DNA from: Mya arenaria
Lineage: Eukaryota; Mollusca; Bivalvia; Myida; Myidae
Direction: 5' to 3'
Length of the DNA stretch: 64,000 nt
Assembly: GCF_026914265.1 (NCBI RefSeq)
Contig: NC_069124.1
Coordinates: forward strand, 60,170,589 to 60,234,588
The position numbers and the translations under genes were made by a program. The stretch's first letter is position 1. Each line of letters starts with the position of its first letter. A model generated the notes under the pieces. That model saw nothing but the letters and a program-made list of their open reading frames with translations. It did not search any database and had not been told where the DNA came from. Below are positions 1 to 14,700 of this stretch, one piece after another.

Positions 1-2706
1 AATTAATTGTTGGTTATAAGTAGTATCAGTAACATCTGCTTTTCCCGAAATGCGAACAAACCTTAATTGAATAGTTCCTTTAGCAACAAAGAATTTTAAC
101 ATACCACTTTCATCTGATGTGATGTCTATATTTAAATTAACTATACGGAATGTTCTTATGATATATTGTAAATAATAATTGACTGAAATTTAAAACTTTT
201 CTCAGCATATACATAAAACATTTTGGAATTAATGCGAAGGGTTTAAAATGATAAAAACCTCCAATTGGAAAAGCTTCCCATGTTAAGCCCTATCAAGATC
301 AACAGTTTGCTCGAAATGCTTATTTTCGAAGTACGTAATTTCTTACTGTTTCTCTTTCAAGGCCATTAAATGCAATTGTTCTGCAAATTTTGATGAAAAC
401 TATAAAAGAATAAGGGCACTTAAAAAAACTTTTACAGTAAAACTATGCAAAACACATTCAGTTTAAATGTGACTATATTTGCAGCTTTTATGTGGTGTGA
501 TTTCGAAGCGACGAAATTCAAAAGTAACAACTACAAGGACAATCCCAGTAACGAGCACACTAACAGACACTATATGAAGAAGCACAATGACAAGGCCCTT
601 GTCATACACTACACGAAAGGCAGGCAGCAATGACAGACTTTACAGAAATGTCAAATGTATTTACACAATTTATTAAACCTTGGAGCGGTCAGCGAAACTC
701 GAAATGCACATGCATCGGTACATTCTCGGACATTTTACCATCATCACTATCACCATATTTATTGTCATATCGCCATTTTCGTTAGCACTATCATCATAGT
801 AACCCCATAACAAGGGGAAATCGAAGAAATTATTTGGATTTTCAAATCATTGTTACAGAAATTACAAAAACTTTCAAATAGAGATTATGGGGCGTTTTAA
901 GTTTAACATTGCCAATGCCTATCCGCAAAGAACGAAACGTTACGAAAAAGACCTTGCAGTCTTGAAAGGCAATGATAGTTAACCTTTCCAACTTAAAATT
1001 GATTCAAGTGGTAGCTTGTGGTTTTGGAAGACAACATCAGCTGTGCTTGCTGACGAGAAATGGTCTAAGACAATCCGCTTAGCCTGGCATGAACATTTAT
1101 AAGAAAACAACTTAGGCTGTATCATGCTTCCCTTGCATATCATATCATCTGTAGGCGCCCATAAACATGTAAATAATTATAGTTTCTCTTGTCTGCACGT
1201 CCCGTCCGTCCCGAAACCGTCTGTGTGAAACTGATCGTACAACAGTCGACGGATTTGCGTCAACTTTCAAAGATGATCAGGCATTGGGTGCAGTTGAGCA
1301 TATAGGAATGGTTTTGTGCTGAGTTCATTTAACCAGAATTATTGTTTTCCTCTATAAATAGTATACTAACAGTGAAAGACATTGTGTTTAGAAGAATTTG
1401 CCTACACAAATGGCAAAGTAATCCCATAAAGATGATTATGAGGCGAGAATATTTTGAAATGAATATAGGCCTTTCGAATTAGTGTACCTTTATAGATGTA
1501 ATAGACCAACATATAGATGTTATAGACCAACATCGGGTGTGTTTAACACGTACAATCCCTCCGGAGGACGACACATCAGCAAGCGATATGGGCCAATAGT
1601 CTGTTCGAATTCTGTGAAACATTTACTTTAAGATTTAAATTAACCGGGCACCTGTTGCACTGAATATTATAAATATGTTTCTACATTTCTTATAGTTTTG
1701 TCATCATTTTATTTCCTTGTTTGTTCATGTATGACGTCACAGTAAATGAAATGCTGGCCCGGAGAGCATGTTGCGGTAAATATAATTCCGAAGTCGGACA
1801 CTTCAATCGATGTATCGATAAGTGTTAGGGTTATAGCGTAAGGACAGATAAACCTCGTACAACTTCGATGACAGCCCTTCCCGATTTTAGTGAATCGAGA
1901 ATAGTTAATGTTTGCATAACTTTGTTTGCATAGTAATGAATAGAAGGTCTAAATAAATTCATTTGAAGGCTGACAACTAATTCCAGGTTTCTCAGAGGAT
2001 TAATGAATGTCCCCTAAAAAGAATTATTTGACCGTATTTTTGATTGAGAAAACAATCCTTCCTTTAATCCGATATGAATTGTTATGTTTAGCTTTGAGCA
2101 AAAACAAAGTACAGTTTAACATCACAAATTGCAGTTCGGTTGTCAAACTATTTTGTATCGTTCTCAGTACCTCAACAGTGAAATGTATTACATTAAAACG
2201 CTATACTTACTTATGTCGGTGTATACATTGTATTCAATTATATTTCACAAAATTGTCAAAAAACGGATTTTTGATGGGCGCTTATATAATTGGGGATAAG
2301 GATTAAATTTTTAGACTATGTCAGGTCTTGATACAGAGCCTGCAAATAAATCCGAAGTATATTTCTATTATTATAATTAAGGTTAATACAATACTACCGA
2401 TCAGCCTACAACAAATATAGGGAATAAAACAATACAGGTGCTAAAATAAATCAGACAATGTTACATACCGGCAGCAGTTTAGTAATACTCACTAGCAAGA
2501 ATACGGCGAACAACTCTTAAAGTGTATGCGTCCATTCAGGATTTGTGTACAAGTATATAATTATCTAGATCCAGTTGATGTCATTATTGTATCGTGACTT
2601 TGAAAGCCTGCAAACCTCTAAAATCTGAACTTCTACAATAAGGCGTTAGATGGATTTTCCCTCGAACAACAATCTCGACTTGATTTTTCATCTTGTATTT
2701 TTTCAG
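1..2706. other. Upstream region, no gene found
   Basis: AT-rich sequence. The short frames at 445-633 and 2007-2306 lack exon-like borders or recognisable protein features. A 20-bp tandem duplication (TAGATGT-ATAGACCAACAT) sits at about 1493-1533. The missing 5' exon(s) of the cysteine-rich gene should lie here or further left. Confidence 0.5.
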
Positions 2707-5700
2707 CGTCCGGTAGCGGGGCAGACTGTCATTTCCCGGAGTATGTCCAGAGCCCCCTGGACGAGTTTGGAGAACCAATGGCCTGGCACACCAAGGTATG
2801 GTGGCTCAACCTCCGACATGAACCAAAACTCAGGGAGATGCAGGAGATATATGTATACAGGTAAGGCATCTAGGAATTGTGAAATATGCGCTACGTTGTA
2901 TAATTTATAAAACCTTACACAGCCTTATTATTTTATTAGACGGCGAAGTCGGTCGTTGAATGATAATTGGTCCGAGTGACTCGTAATGACCCGAGACGTA
3001 GTCGAGAGTAATTCTGAGCACGAAAGACAATTATCACACAACGGCTCGGCTACGCCGTGTATTAACCTCTTTAGTACATATGTTTGTTTTTCTCATTTTG
3101 TAAGTTTAAAGTCTTCCTTTAAAAGTTTACCTGCAATGCAGTCGTGCATTCTTATTTCCTTTTGGCTTGACTACGATGAGTAAACTCACTCTCAAATTAA
3201 ATTTAGTTTTTGAGAGTGGGCCAAAAAGGCAAGCAACATTTTGTTGTCGTTTTTATGTTCCAATTTTAATTTCAACTGATCACCTTGAAAATTCCACATC
3301 TCGTCTATCCGATTTTTTCTGTACGAATCATTGGTCAACATCTGTATTTTCATGTCATAAATGTCACAATTCAATTCAATAAACATGAATACGTAGCAAG
3401 TAGAACGACTGTTGTATTTAAATAATTTAATTTAAGTAAATTCAATTTTCTGATTCCTTTTTTGTATATAGAATGATAACGCTGAATAAAAAAATGCCGC
3501 CCTTATAGCCCACACTGGTCATAAAACATTAGCATATTTTCTTGAACTGCGTTCGCGGTTGCCTCCCTTAAGGATTTTATTTATTGATTTGTTCAAGCAG
3601 ATCAATACATTGTGATTATTTAGTTAGGACATTATTTTACAGTCGCCAAATTTGATTTTAAGGCAACAATTGAATTCACGCGCGAACGTTCTACGGGCCG
3701 CAAAATGGTAATCGATAAACGGCCCGGGCCGCAAAACTGATAATCGCTGAGTCATGCAAATAATCGCGGAATCCCTGCAAAATTGTGTTACTATATTAAG
3801 AATATAATTATATTGTTTTTGTAATAAAAACGTTGATCATTAGTTCCAATATGGCACATGAAAGACTAGAACATGCAGTGCAATATTGCCAACGCCCCTT
3901 CGCCCATTCCATCCCTCAACAGTTTAATAGTATTTTCAGGAATCGCCTGTGTACATTTACTGATTAGGAAAAGCCGCAAAAGACAATGGTCGAAATATCG
4001 GTCATGCATTGTGACATTAATGTGGTAAATTATATTTGCAATCAATGGAGACCACTCTCAATGCACATTGGCGGATATACATTGACGGCAATAGCATTTA
4101 AGTTAAGCTCCAGTGCTGTAAGATTAAGTATCAACGACATTCTATATTACCTAGGAAGTACTTAGCTATTGAAGTAAACCAAATCTAGTGAACACGTGTT
4201 TGGTTTAGCTGAACTAAAAATCGAGTTAAATCCTAGCATGGTGGACTCGCTTATATATATATTGTCATCGAAAATGTGTTTGTACCAGCACTGTTTACTG
4301 AAACTGAACGAAATGCTCAAGATAACAGTTCGCTGGGTTTTACTTTTTTATGTTTTTTTTTAATTAACTGAGATTTGAAACAAAATGTTTGTCTTAAGAA
4401 TTACTTATTAAATAGATGGTCATTTTTTAACACATAATATGTTAAATGGTGAAAATGTTAAACTTACCGTTCGTCATTTAATGCAGCTGACATATTTGTG
4501 TTTTTCTTATGTTCTGTCACAAGATACCACATTCTATACATAAACGTACGACAATTGTCCGATAGTAAATCGAAATAATCGGTCAGAACGGATTTGATTA
4601 TATATCGCAAATCGTCCGGGATTCTAACACTAGTCTATGTCATTATTATTTCATTGTATTGTTCTTAGCATGGTTTAGGCACTATGTGTTACATTATGGA
4701 CAACCTGAAAGCTAGCACACTTGCCAGCAGCACCAACTGACCAGTAGCTGTATAAAGGTGTAATTTTCTATGAACACCAAGCCCAGAAGGAGAACACCAC
4801 GAATGCCTTTTCCAAACAACAATGCTATATAATCGTCATATTTACTAAAATGGGCGGAACATATTATTACTTTGAGTTATAAATATTTTCTAAAATGACT
4901 TAAATCTACATTAAACGAAATCACCTACCGACATCCAATAAGCACCAGACTGAATAGTGAAGAACTATTAAGTTTCCAGTCGTATAACTGAAACCTACTT
5001 CAGTCATAATTTGGTACTTTGCCTGCAGAAACATGTATGTTAAGTTGAAGAACTGCATATTGTAATGACCCTGTCATTATGCAGGTTACTCACCTGGACA
5101 TGTACTTGCCATCTTTCTGTGGAACTAATATACACTACTGAAAGATATTTAAAGACTATGATATGTTTTATAAAGTTGCACTTACCTTAGGTCATGTCTG
5201 TTTAAATTCCATCCAATCATATAATTCCTGTTGCTATGTACATACAAGGGGGGGGGGGGGGGGGGGGGGGGGTTCTCCACCCACCTTACATATACGTGTT
5301 GAATGTATTTGAACTGATAAGTATAACTGTTTGTATGTGTTACATCATTGTAATTAGATAAACATTATTTATGTAGTTGTCCTATAATAATCATTTATAT
5401 TTTGAGCCACTTCGCTACTGCTTGATTTTATTTCTTAAATTTGTATTTTTAATATTGTAAACAAACTGTCATGGCTGCCGGACCGCCCGACGGGCACTGT
5501 GAGTACCGCCCTACCGGTCCTTCTGTTCTGTCAGGGCGGTCCTCCGGTCCTTTGGTGATTGGTCAGCGTCCCTCCGGTCCTCCGGTGATTGGTTGGACGT
5601 TTGACCGGTCCAGCCGCCATTGGTCAGTTTTTATCACGTGGGCATATCTGGTTCTCTATATAAACAGCGTTCCTTTCGGGATCAGCAGCTTGATCTTCGA

Positions 5701-8700
5701 AGTCGGATAGCTCGTTTTGGGTATGGTAACCCTCGTATGTTTGAGCTTGGTTTTTGATGTCGAATAGCTCGTTTGGGTTAGAAAACACCCGTAAATCTGA
5801 TCTATTAGTCTAGTACTTTGACATTACTTTAATATTTATAACAAGTTGTTTTAACAAAAGATAATTAATAGTTTGACAAATATAGAAAACTAGAGAGCCC
5901 ATGCAACTTAAACTGATATCTATTGACTACACATGTGTTTGATATTCATGATTCAAAGTTAAAGAATACACTATAAACCGTTAAACTTTCGACTCGGTGT
6001 TCGTTGTATTTCAACATCTTCCCTTACTTTTAAGGAAGTTTTGCCCCGACTGTTTAGGTCATTACAATATCTTATGATTAAGCGTAAAAAAGAAGGCCGA
6101 TATATGATTCCATTGGCTAGAAATGAAGGTTATAATTTCAACCTAACAGGCGCTAGACGAGACAATCGCAATAAACAAACAACTCTGACAAAACAAGCAT
6201 GAAACTATCTTTATCAATAAAAATTTGTGTAACCGCAAAGGAAAGGTCAACCATGGACCATATTGGATGGTGCTTCTTCCCCGCGTCTGTTTGCCGTGTT
6301 ACATGTATATGTGTTCCATATTCAGTTCTTCATCGTTTAATAAGCTAGTTATGCAGCCCACGATGATGACATAGATTCATGAGAAAAGCTATGATATTTC
6401 TAGCATGTATTTGTAAATATTTGTTAAGAATGTTTTGAACTTTCTATTTATTCCATGTCGAATAAAATAAGTTCTTATAAAAACTGAAACTGATTTATTT
6501 CATTAAACGCCTATTTCTATATAAATATTCAATGGCGTTGTACACACAATACAAAATATAAGAATCACAAATTATAGAACAAAATCAAACACTGAGACAT
6601 ATACCATATAAAACATGTCAAACGTAGGTAGCAAAACTATAAAACAATAAGAGAATTATTAAAATATTAACAATTCACGATACATACTACTTCTAAAAAT
6701 TTAAATAACCTGCTTTAAAAAATGGATCGTTGTGACTAAAATAAATTTATACATCGATGCCACGAATAACAGAGGCTCGAATCAGCTGAATTATATTAAT
6801 AAAAATAAAAATAAATTATACATGAGCTTGATTAAGATGATAAAAGTACAATCAACTTAAGACTTTAAACACTTTAAATTACAATATATTACAATAAAAA
6901 ATAACTCAGGATTCTAAAAATTCATATAAATATCACAGAAAACAAATAACAGAAACACGGATAAGTCCAATCAGTCTATCTTCTATTAAAACCACAGTAT
7001 GAACAATGACTAGAAAAATGCATAAAAATCTCTAAAGAAGTGAGTTTTAAGATTCTTTTTGAACTGTTCTATGGAAGACGAGTTCTTGACGTGTACAGGC
7101 AGTTTATTCCAAAGAACTGGGCCTGCTGTAGCGAAACCCCGGTCAGAGAATGTTTTTCGCCTATTAAATGGGACATCGTAAATAAATTCCGACGTAGCAG
7201 AGGATCTCAAACCGGCACGTCGATGCATTTTTACGGTCAATAGTTCCGTGAGATATGATGGGGCATTTCCGGTTGAACAATTAAACATTAAACACAGTAT
7301 CTTAAATTGAATTCGTGCTTTAACTGGCAGCCAATTGAGCTCGAATAACGCGTCTTTAGCACTGTCATATTTTCCACGCTGAAGAACAAGTTTCGCACAC
7401 ATATTTTGTATACGCTGCAATTTATATAAATCACAATCGGCTATTCCGTAAAGTAATGCATTACAATAATCGAGATGGGAGATGACAAGCGACAAAACAA
7501 GAATTTTGGTAGCGTCTACGGTCAGATATTTACGGATACTTTTAATCCTCAGATAGTTAAACATAGCACTTTTACACTTAATTCGAATATGTTCTTTAAA
7601 ATTTAGAAACTGGTCAAGGTAAGCGCCCAAATATCGCACAACTTTCACGGACGGGATATTGTCACCTACAATGTTGATTTCAGTTGTGCAACATTTATTT
7701 AGTTGAGAACTATGTCCGAATAAAATAAACTCTGTCTTCGATGTGTTCATCTTAAGTTTATTCGCGTTCATCCACTCATTTATTGTGGTCGCACACTCTT
7801 CAAGCTCTTGTATGGCACTGTGCTCCTCAAGCTCCGAGGCAGGCCGGAAACGCTTGCCGGCAATATGGTCATCGGCAAACCCGTACACGGAAATTGACGG
7901 TGGAATGACGTCAAACAGTGTGCCAGCATAAGTGAGGTACAGCCAAGGGCCGAGGCAACTTCCCTGAGGAACACTGCATTCCAGTGACCTCGAGGATGAC
8001 ATGGCGGCGTTGACACTCACACGGCAACTTCTGGGACGCAGATACGAATCGACCCACGCCAAGGCCGAGTCAGCAATGCCATACTGTTTGTGGAGGACAT
8101 CAAGCAGGATGCCGTGGTCTACAGTATCGAAGGCGGCGCTGAGGTCGAGTGCAATCAATGCCGTCACTTCCTGTTTCTCCATGCCGTCCAGCAAGTCGTT
8201 GACCAATCTGACTATTGCCGTTTCACACGAGTGATAGCGTCTATATGCAGACTGGTTCACCGGAAGGAGACTGTTGGCTTCGACGTGCTCATTTAGTCTT
8301 AGTAAGGCTGCCTTTTCAATCACTTATACAGTTTGAGGGATGTGTATGTTCATAAATATATAAATATATGTATGTTTGGTAAAATTTAAGATCTATGTTT
8401 TTGTTAGAATAATTATGACTACATAATTTACGTTTCTTTAAAAGGAAAACAAGTCTTTATAAAAGTTTCACCAGTGCTAAAACATTTCTATTTTTTTAAT
8501 CTTTTCTGTGAGGATAACACTTCAACCATTTGTGGAAATAAGTGTTATTATATTTGAATAGTGCTAACGTAATGTGATCCGTTCATATGAATTAAATTAT
8601 GTGGACATTCAAAACTATCAAAATCAACAAAGATATTTTTTTACGTTTGGACATTATTATTAACTTTTGGTATTTATTTTGTATGTATTAACTTATTTGA

Positions 8701-11700
8701 AATAATAAAAGTTTGTTGCTGGGTTCTCTATCTCTCTTGCAAATCCCTCAGGCCAGAATTTGCTAGACGCGAGATGTGCATCAGTTTCTTGGTCGGACCA
8801 CTTGTAGTTAATACAATCATTGATATTGAAATATTTTCTCCTTCTTTGTTACAAATGATATGTTAAAGTAAGATTTTCTTTGAAATTTTGATTACATATT
8901 CCTGTGCGTGATGTCATGACAAATTTATCTTTCTCATCTAGACGATTTATTAATAATTAAAACCAGTCTCTCAGGTTTTGGTTTTTGATCACGTTTATGG
9001 AATTTAAATGTTTCATCCAACAACACAACACATCCGCCCCCGACTGATTTTTTTTGTCAATACTGTAAAGTTATTGGGACACGTGTGTATTATTTTATTA
9101 TTTTTGACTGTTTAAGTTAGATAAACACAGTGAAATTAATCCTCTTTTTGTGCAGCCATCTTGTTTACAAATGCCTTGTGGTAAATACCTTATGTATTAA
9201 GGATTATCCTAAGTGACATTAATGGTGTTGTTTAAATCTAGAGAAGTCGAACATGTTGTCCTGAATAAGAGAAGTTTAAGAAATCGTTAATGAGCGACAT
9301 CCTTTTACTTTTAAAAATGGACGACTGGCTGTTTTTATCAATATAATGACAGCCGATAACAGTATTTAAAAGAACGGGTTTCAAACTTGTTTCCTGTGCA
9401 ATAATGCTTCTTATAGTAAAGGTTAAATTTATTTTTAAGATCACAGATTTGGAGCCAACGCCAAAATAATCGATGGTCATGTGACCGGAAGATAAAGCGA
9501 GTGGCACATCGGGCGATATCGGCACTCTTCGGATCATGTTCGGAAAAGTATCTGTTGTATAACCGAACATGTCTCAGCGAAGATCGACACAACAGGTTTC
9601 GAGTTATACAGTACGGCCCTGGAAGGTTTGTGAATGACTTTCAAATTGTTTTAGTGCATTTATAGTGTATCCTTTAACTAAATCTGACTGCTCAGAGAGA
9701 GAGAGCAATTGCCACGACCCATTCAGCGTCAAGGTGCATCTGTGTCACTTCAAACAACTTCCTAGAATATGGGTGACTAATAACCGTTAAATCCGTAACG
9801 ATTTATTACAAAGGGCCACTAAGGAGCAGAAAACTTTAAAACTATGGCCGCTAATTTTGTAACAGAATTGCGTCTATGATAACCCTTTCCCTATTAAACG
9901 ATTCAAGAAAAAAGTATGGCAGTTCGCTGATGGTGCTGGTTTATGTTTTATTGCTATTTAGTAGCAGCTGTAAACGTTATTTTCATGTGCAAAGCTAAGC
10001 ATTAAGTTCACAATGTAGTTGATAGTCTGGTTGGAACACTGGCACCGGATTTTCAAACTCAATCATTTTTGTAAAAAATCAAAAAAAAATCTTATAATAC
10101 CTTATTAAAAATTATAATACCGAATATGTAAAAAAATAGTGAAAAATATATTTTTTTTAAATATGCAGTTTGAAAATCCGGTGCCAGTTGGTTGGAATAT
10201 TGTTCTACTGTCAGAATTATTCTAGCCCAAGATCGCATCTGTTTTTGATGTAATGTCAGTTGAATTAAGTTTGTACCTAAAACAACTCAATTTAATCCAA
10301 CTGTCTTGACGTATGGATCCGATGCTTTGCATAAAATATTTCTGTCGTGAAACAGTGACTAGTAGTCTTCTTTCGAGTTTATTTGAATATTGCCTTTGGG
10401 CTATACGTCTGAGCTGATCGTTTTCGAATGTCGCACGGAATAACTTTAACTAGCTCGTCTGCAACTACACAGCTTCCGCCATCGAGTGTTTGCGTCTCAA
10501 TTATGTGTTCAACGTGCTTGACGTCGCCATCACCTACGTCTTGAGTCTGGGTTTGACATTCAGATTCGGAAAAGCGCGACGGGAATTGTATTGCAAAAAT
10601 GTAATTATAAAAGCAAAGATGGTTACGTTTGCTGTACCTGTACTAAGAATCTGTTTTACAATCTGGCTCACATCTATAGTCTAAATAAGTTACATTACAG
10701 ATATTTTATAATATTTAATAATTTAGTTTTCTGAGTCTGAGTCTGAGTCTGAAACTCAGACTGAGGGCGAAAGTGAAAACTGCCCCAGGATATGTGATAA
10801 ACAATATTAAGGAGCCCTCTGCAGGACATTACGCTAACAGGGCTCGAATTTAAACTTTTTTTCCTACATGCAATTTTTCGCAAGTGGGTTAATGTTTTTC
10901 TCGCATTTTCAAAAGTTTTCCTGTTTTTTCCCAAACTATTTAATTAGGTAAATTTAGCATTCTATGCCATACGATAAAGAAACAATGCCATATAATAAAG
11001 TTACAAAAGTCAATATAAGTAAGTTCTAGTTAAATGTTTAATGAACACGTGCCATACATTACTTTTTCATAAGAACACATGAAACTATTCTTTTAATCAA
11101 TAGAACAATAAACTTTATTCTGACATATAATAGTTTATTTAAATCTGCAGACGACACATTCAGGGAAAAGACAACAGTAAATTTTCCTTTGCTGTATATG
11201 TCTGCTTGTCAAGGGAGATCACTGAGTTGGAATTTTGTGTACTGCAAATGTGTAATACGTCATCAAAATCAGCACTCGCGATCAGTGTCACAAAAGCGTT
11301 TTTTGCTTACCTGTTATGAATTATTAAGCGTATATGCGATATTTGCGCGGCTATGTTTTCAATGTATCGCCGATAACTTTCAACAAAGCAGGATATCTTA
11401 TGTTAATAAAACTCTGGAAGATTTATGTTATCACATTTCAGTTAATTAGTGAAGTACTGTGAGGTACCAATAATGCTTATTCAAGTATTGCTAATCATTT
11501 AAACATCAAACTGAAAGTTCGCAAACTAAAGTTAGTAGCAGTGTTGAATACAAAATTGGTTTTCGAAAGTGTCTGGTACCGATTTAAATAAAAGGTCATA
11601 CGTCTTTTTGTGCCTCTATGCGGGAAATTTGAACTAATTACACGCCTAGTTTCTTAGAAATAGAACTCATCTTGCAAAAGCAATTCCCAGAATGGATTGC

Positions 11701-14700
11701 ATCATGCCAATGAAAAGCCATGTGAAGTGAAAATAATATACAGAAACCTGTGCATTTGCCCTTCATACATGCGTTTTATACTGCCCTCCTTTCAGTGCAA
11801 CTCAGTCAATTAGCAACGAATGGCGACCCATCATTCTCATTCAAATAACTGACGTAACTGCACTACTTTACCAAATCTGAAAATTAACATTGCTTTATTT
11901 CTTTTCACTTTTGGTAGATTGTATTTCAATATCATTATTTAAGTACTTTTCTAAGATTATTTTAGATAAAAAACATTCATTCAGGCCTGGCTCTCATTAT
12001 CACGGTTTTGGCTGCGATTGATTTGTTTGATTGCCAATGGATTAAAAAAAATCGTGGTAAATCTTCACGTATCTCACCTTCATAAATCTTGGTGAGTCGT
12101 GGGTCACCCTGGTGCAACGTGAATCTCCACGATAGTCGAAACTGCATAAAGCTGCCGTGTTGTAGCAACTTGTTTCCATCCGCAGTGCATTCTTAATTAG
12201 TACATTTGTACGGCCATCGTTTAGGCGGTTGTGCGTTTTTGTTGATGATCGTCGAATAGGCTGTCGTGGGTTACCGGTGATGATCGTCGTATAGGCGGTC
12301 GTGGGTTATCGTTGATGATCGTCGTATAGGCGGTTGTGGGTTATCGTTGTTGATCGTCTTATAGGCGGTCGTGAGTTAACGTTGATGATTTTAGTACAGG
12401 TGGTCGGGGGTTATTGTTGGTGATCGTCCCCGTATAGGCGGTCGTGTGTTATCGTTGATGATTGTCGTACAGGCGGCCGTGTGCTATCGTTTATGGTCGT
12501 CTTATAGGCGGTCGTGGATTATCGTTGATGATCGTCGTATAGGTGGTCGTGGGTTATCATTGACGATCGTCTTTTAGGCGATCGTGAGTTAACGTTGATG
12601 ATTGTAGTACAGGCAGTCGTGGGTTATCATTGGTGATCGTCCCCGTATAGGCGGTCATGGGTTATCGTTGATGATCGTCTTATAGGCGATCGTGAGTTAA
12701 CGTTGATGATTGTAATACAGGCGATCGTGGGTTATCGTTGAGGATCGTCGTATTGGCGGTCGTGGGTTATCGTTGAGGATCGTCGTATTGGCGGTCGTGG
12801 GTTATCGTTGAGGATCGTCGTATTGGCGGTCGTGGGTTATCGTTGAGGATCGTCGTATTGGCGGTCGTGGGTTATCGTTGAGGATCGTCGTATAGGCGGT
12901 CGTGTTATCGCTTAGGATCATCGTATAGGCGGTCGTGTGTTATCGTTGATGATCGCCTTATAGGCGATCGTGGGTTATCGTTGATAATCGTCGTATATGC
13001 GGTCGTGGGTTAGAAGTACCCATGAATGATTCATGATTGCTTGCTATGGTTCCACAACTTTGCTCGATACAATTCATCAAGCATGTGTTAATCGTGAAAA
13101 GTAGACAGAAACCCTCCTTCGTCTTCTATGTATTCGAAGTGCTTGGAGCTTGGCAACGGCAATATCATGCTCCATGGTTTCTCGTTGCAGGCCTGCCAGG
13201 TTGTAGGCTATAAATTAGATGTTAAAGTCTTAACTGTCTTATTAAGACTGATGAAGAAGTCAGACGCTTCACTCAGGTGCCTTTCTGTGTGAGCCGATTG
13301 GGCCAAATTCTTACGAAGTGAGCTTATATAGTCCACATCTTAAAATGCATATTCTCTTAATAACTGTCATTAGTAATCGCAATGTGTGTCTGCCAAAGTT
13401 TTAATTTGTTAAATTGATTCTTAGTATCCAATTACAATCTGGCAAGTGCGCCGACTCGGTGCTATGTATCTACGTTTTTCTTGTGTTGTTTAAATGTATA
13501 ATTTCTGCTACTCGGTATTATTATCTAAATCGGATCATGACCTATTAAATCGTGAATGAATACGGATAATATTCGCATACGTTCTAGTATACTAAAGGGA
13601 TGGTGCTATCCTCTGATAATACATAGTAACCTGGATTCTTAAAAATAAATATCTAGGTTACGCGTATAAATGTTGATGCAAGGCTAAATTAGTTTATTTA
13701 ATATTAATATGTAATTGCATTATTTTGTAAATATTCCGAATAAACAAGGAAAAATCCGAACTATTCAGGATTTACCTCATGACAAAGAAGAGATAACTCC
13801 GGATACTACGACAAGATGTGCGCATGCGTGTGCATGTGCATGTGCGTGTATGTAAAGCAATACAAAATTACTCAATTAAATTTGAAAAAGACTACACAAG
13901 TCATTCATTTACGGTGAATAACGTCATTTAGAGCAAAATTCAAGGATTTGACATACATTAATAAATACACATTTAGAACAATATTAAAATGGTCCTTTTG
14001 TATGAATGACAAATTACCTCCCAGCAGTACTCTCAGTACCGGGATTTTTTATTTTCCATATGATTTTATTTGTTTTGAAACGCACCTGCAGGAGACAATA
14101 TAATGACGAAGTTGGCGTTAGTTGTATGGTAATTTGACCTATTCTCTTCTTGCAGAAAGCGGCTACGGCTCACTTATATAACAGTGTTGTTTTTTGTTCC
14201 AACAGACAGCCATCGTTCGTGTGCATGCAGTTTGTGAAAAGAAGCGAAACAGTTATACAAGTCCTGGAAGGTACGAAATACGCATCTGATTATAATGATC
14301 TCTGGGCAGTTTTCTATTTTTTATATTTAAGAGAATATTTGTATTTTGTTCAGGTGTACGTTTTATAATTAATTATAGATAATAGATTCTTAAACTCTTT
14401 GTAGCTTTCAAGACAAAAAACAATACTGAAATATGCCATATTGACCAAATTTGATTATGAAATCATATTATTGCATACCAATGTTTATTAACGTCATATA
14501 TTTATCTACAAAACAGTTTCAACAATTTATCGTGCCGCTTGATACCTTTAACAAAACCATAAGTAGGGGGCGGGGGCAGTAACAATAATGTTTTTAGAAT
14601 TTATGACGCATCCCTTTTGCATAATTATTTATTATTTAAGTCCTGAATAACGCTCATAATAAATAATTGTTTGTTTCTGTATTTATGTATGTGCTTGTTT

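Noticed and set aside
445-633. Frame starting MQNTFSLNVTIFAAFMW as the missing signal-peptide exon
   Set aside because: No suitable phase-1 donor is visible after the hydrophobic part, and the frame continues with charged, low-complexity sequence.
5471-5710. 79-residue Pro/Gly-rich frame
   Set aside because: It falls in the GC-rich promoter-like part of the solo LTR and runs through the TATA box.
14156-14205. Longer form of the 65-nt exon using the upstream AG at 14155
   Set aside because: It would enter in phase 0, whereas the preceding exon ends in phase 2; the downstream AG gives the right phase and the same length as the paralogous exon.
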